17,011 bases of DNA from an uncultured Lachnospiraceae bacterium (GTDB lineage Bacteria; Bacillota; Clostridia; Lachnospirales; Lachnospiraceae). Both the position numbers and the translations under genes were made by a program. Of the stretch, positions 15,063 through 17,011 are shown piece after piece. Within the stretch, counting starts at the first letter, position 1. Every line of letters begins with the position of its first letter. The stretch covers positions 1 to 17,011 of the forward strand of contig CACXGR010000218.1 in assembly GCA_902767235.1 (NCBI GenBank), in the 5' to 3' direction. The notes beneath the pieces are model-generated. The model saw only the letters and a list, made by a program, of their open reading frames with translations. It made no database searches and was not told the DNA's origin.

Positions 15063-17011
15063 TTGAGCCAGAAAATCATTGCAGAACCTTCAGACCATAT
15101 GAGTCCCGGAACCGTCGTGACGGATGACGGGATCGAGATATCTGCAGTTTTCCGCGGGTCCGATCCTTGCGGCGTGATCCTGTACCACATACCGGACGGC
15201 AGAAGAGTCAGGGTCCCTTTCAGCGATGAGCACCGATTCGGGAGCCTGTACTGTGCAAAGATCTCTCCTCTGGATCCCTCAGAGTGGGGATACCGGCTCT
15301 ACACCGGTGACACGGAGTTTATCGATCCCGCATCCCGCAGCATCCTCTTCCTGGGCGCAGGATCCGTGCGCGATGAAAATGGCGCGTGCGGTACCGCCGC
15401 TGTCAAAACAGAGCGCGTCGGCGGTTTCTTCTATGAGCGCGACGACCGGCTCCCGCCTTACCGCATGAAAGCGCAGACGGATCAGAGCGATGAGATCATT
15501 TACTGTTTCCATGTGCGCGGTTTTACCATGCTGGCTGAGGGGATAACATCCAAGCCTGGCACCTTCTCGGCGGCCGCAGAGAAGATCAGCTATTTGAAGG
15601 ATCTCGGCGTGAGTGCTGTGGAGATCATGCCGGTCTACGAGCAGCAGCCCGTCACAAGGCCTGACAACGGCCCCCGCACAATGGAGGATGCGCTGGCCCT
15701 GTATCCGGTCAACCACCACGGGCGCCCGATCAGGGATCTGAGCGTTCCCAAGTGCAATTATTGGGGATATACAAGGGGCTTTTACTACGCCCCGAATTCC
15801 GCATACAGCACGCCCGGATATCCCGGCGGCGCCCAGAAAGAGTTTGCGGACATGATCGAGCGCTTCCACAAAGCCGGGATCAAGGTCTACCTTCAGCTGT
15901 ATTTTCCCGCATCGGTGACCTCCCAGGCGCAGTCGGATATCGCCCGCTTCTATGTCACGCACTATAACGCGGACGGTTTCCGTCTCATGGGATCCGTGGC
16001 CGATATCTGCTCCTTTTCATCGGATCCTCTTTTGACGGACACCAGGCTGTTTTTTACGAATTTTCCCTATGACCAGATCTGTGCCATGGACGAGGAGAAC
16101 CCTGAGGGCGGGATGATCTCCACCGCTAATCTCAGCGACTACAACGGCGTCTTTGCTTCCCTGCTCCGGCGCTTTGCCAAGAGTGACGACTACACAATAC
16201 GGGCGTTTTTGCATGAATTTGTGAGCACTCCCATAGGCCACGGCAATGTGCATTATATTTGCAGCAGCGACGGATTTACCCTCAGAGATCTGGTCTCCTA
16301 CAATGAGAAGCACAATGAGGCCAACGGGGAGGGCGGGATCGACGGCCCGGCCGACAACTACAGCTGGAACTGCGGAGAAGAGGGCGACAGCAGCCGTGAG
16401 GACGTGCTCCGTCTGCGCCGCAGCCAGATCAGGAACATGTTGACGCTCCTTTTCCTGTCCCGCGGTACGCCGATGATCCATGCCGGCGATGAGAATTTCA
16501 ACACGCAGGAAGGCAACAACAATCCCTACTGCCAGGATAACGAGATCGGATGGACCGGCTGGGACAACGGTGAGACAGGCCTGCATATCCATGATTTCGT
16601 AAAGCGCATCATACGCTTTAGAAAAGAGCACGCGATCTTTACCACTTGCAGGCCCCTTAAGAGCACCGATCATCTCGGGATCGGCTACCCCGACATCTCA
16701 CTTCACGGAAGAGAAGCATGGAAACCGGATCTGAGCTTTTTCAGCCATTCCATCGGCCTCTGCCTGTGCGAAAACTATGTCCGCCCCTGTGAGAAAACGG
16801 AACTGATCTATATAGCGATGAACATGCACTGGGAGAAGCAGGAGCTGGGGCTCCCCAAGCTCGCCCCCGGAAGGCGCTGGAACCTTCTGATCGACACCGC
16901 GCTCGAGACGCCCTTTATGGATGCGGAGTGTATTCCGGACGATCAGCATATCGTAGAAGTGGAGCCGCGCTCCATCAAGATCCTGGGCACCGTGACTTCC
17001 AACAAACCGAT
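15063..17011 (+). CDS. GlgX/isoamylase-like GH13 protein, probably catalytically inactive (partial, 3' end missing)
   Basis: The frame is open from TTG 15063 to the window edge (649 codons, no stop). An N-terminal CBM48-like domain (about 10-110) precedes a GH13 barrel resembling glycogen-debranching enzymes. Scaffold motifs are well kept: FHVRGFTM, YLKDLGVSAVEIMPV, YWGYTRGFYYAPNSAYS, SDGFTLRDLVSYNEKHNEAN, NYSWNCGEEGD, RGTPMIHAGDE and NNNPYCQDNEIGWTGW. The active site is not. Region I D-V-V-Y-N-H reads Q278-L-Y-F-P282-A283. The nucleophile Asp of GFRFD is M309 (GFRLM). The acid/base Glu of region III is T332 (RLFFTNF). The His of region IV H-D is S402, while D403 and R307 remain. The open frame and preserved scaffold argue against a decaying pseudogene. 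Glycan binding or a regulatory role is possible; no role is assigned. Confidence 0.85.
   Translation, partial: MSQKIIAEPSDHMSPGTVVTDDGIEISAVFRGSDPCGVILYHIPDGRRVRVPFSDEHRFGSLYCAKISPLDPSEWGYRLYTGDTEFIDPASRSILFLGAGSVRDENGACGTAAVKTERVGGFFYERDDRLPPYRMKAQTDQSDEIIYCFHVRGFTMLAEGITSKPGTFSAAAEKISYLKDLGVSAVEIMPVYEQQPVTRPDNGPRTMEDALALYPVNHHGRPIRDLSVPKCNYWGYTRGFYYAPNSAYSTPGYPGGAQKEFADMIERFHKAGIKVYLQLYFPASVTSQAQSDIARFYVTHYNADGFRLMGSVADICSFSSDPLLTDTRLFFTNFPYDQICAMDEENPEGGMISTANLSDYNGVFASLLRRFAKSDDYTIRAFLHEFVSTPIGHGNVHYICSSDGFTLRDLVSYNEKHNEANGEGGIDGPADNYSWNCGEEGDSSREDVLRLRRSQIRNMLTLLFLSRGTPMIHAGDENFNTQEGNNNPYCQDNEIGWTGWDNGETGLHIHDFVKRIIRFRKEHAIFTTCRPLKSTDHLGIGYPDISLHGREAWKPDLSFFSHSIGLCLCENYVRPCEKTELIYIAMNMHWEKQELGLPKLAPGRRWNLLIDTALETPFMDAECIPDDQHIVEVEPRSIKILGTVTSNKP

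Noticed and set aside
16017..16673. Reverse-strand open frames at 15279-15962, 16017-16673 and 16698-16949
   Set aside because: They lie opposite the continuous GH13-like frame, whose conserved motifs show that the + strand is coding.
1..17011. High frequency of GATC and GGATC across the window
   Set aside because: It is explained by frequent G-ending codons followed by ATC (Ile) and by GAT-C junctions; it is spread evenly through the genes and shows no clustering that suggests a site array.

Overview
The window is a gene-dense stretch of about 17 kb in which every credible gene lies on the + strand. Moderately high GC, AGGAGG-type ribosome binding sites, frequent ATC/AAG/AGA/AGG codons and the family types (388-residue SerA with DUF1015, 361-residue archaeal/fungal-type Asd, 695-residue TopB, small UvrD-like helicase) suggest a Clostridia member of the Bacillota, most likely Lachnospiraceae. 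That placement is pattern-based and was not checked against a database. I see no phage genes, transposases, CRISPR arrays or toxin-antitoxin genes; this is ordinary chromosome with a few unusual proteins.

Region 1 (1-2518) is a serine-biosynthesis operon: the last codons of serC, then serA, then a DUF1015 protein 19 nt downstream. No phosphoserine phosphatase is visible, so the DUF1015 protein is a candidate for a phosphoserine/serine-linked step.

Region 2 (2519-2802) is the largest non-coding gap. It holds a clear sigma-A-type promoter inside an AT-rich island, a complete tRNA-Thr(CGT), and a strong intrinsic terminator.

Region 3 (2803-14971) is a run of closely spaced or overlapping genes with no internal terminator that I can see: argH, asd, topB, a GlmU-like left-handed beta-helix acyltransferase, purine-nucleoside phosphorylase, a membrane-anchored MutS-like ATPase, rnhA, dut, gltX and a UvrD/PcrA-like helicase. 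It mixes amino-acid synthesis, nucleotide salvage and sanitation (PNP, dUTPase), DNA/RNA-hybrid processing (topoisomerase III, RNase HI, helicase, MutS-like ATPase) and translation (gltX).

Region 4 (14972-17011) starts with a possible promoter, then a gene with a TTG start that runs off the right edge. It encodes a GlgX/isoamylase-like GH13 protein with an intact scaffold, but the nucleophile Asp, the acid/base Glu and several other active-site residues are replaced. It appears to be a pseudoenzyme and is the most unusual item here. The next are the DUF1015 protein in the serine operon and the MutS-like membrane ATPase.
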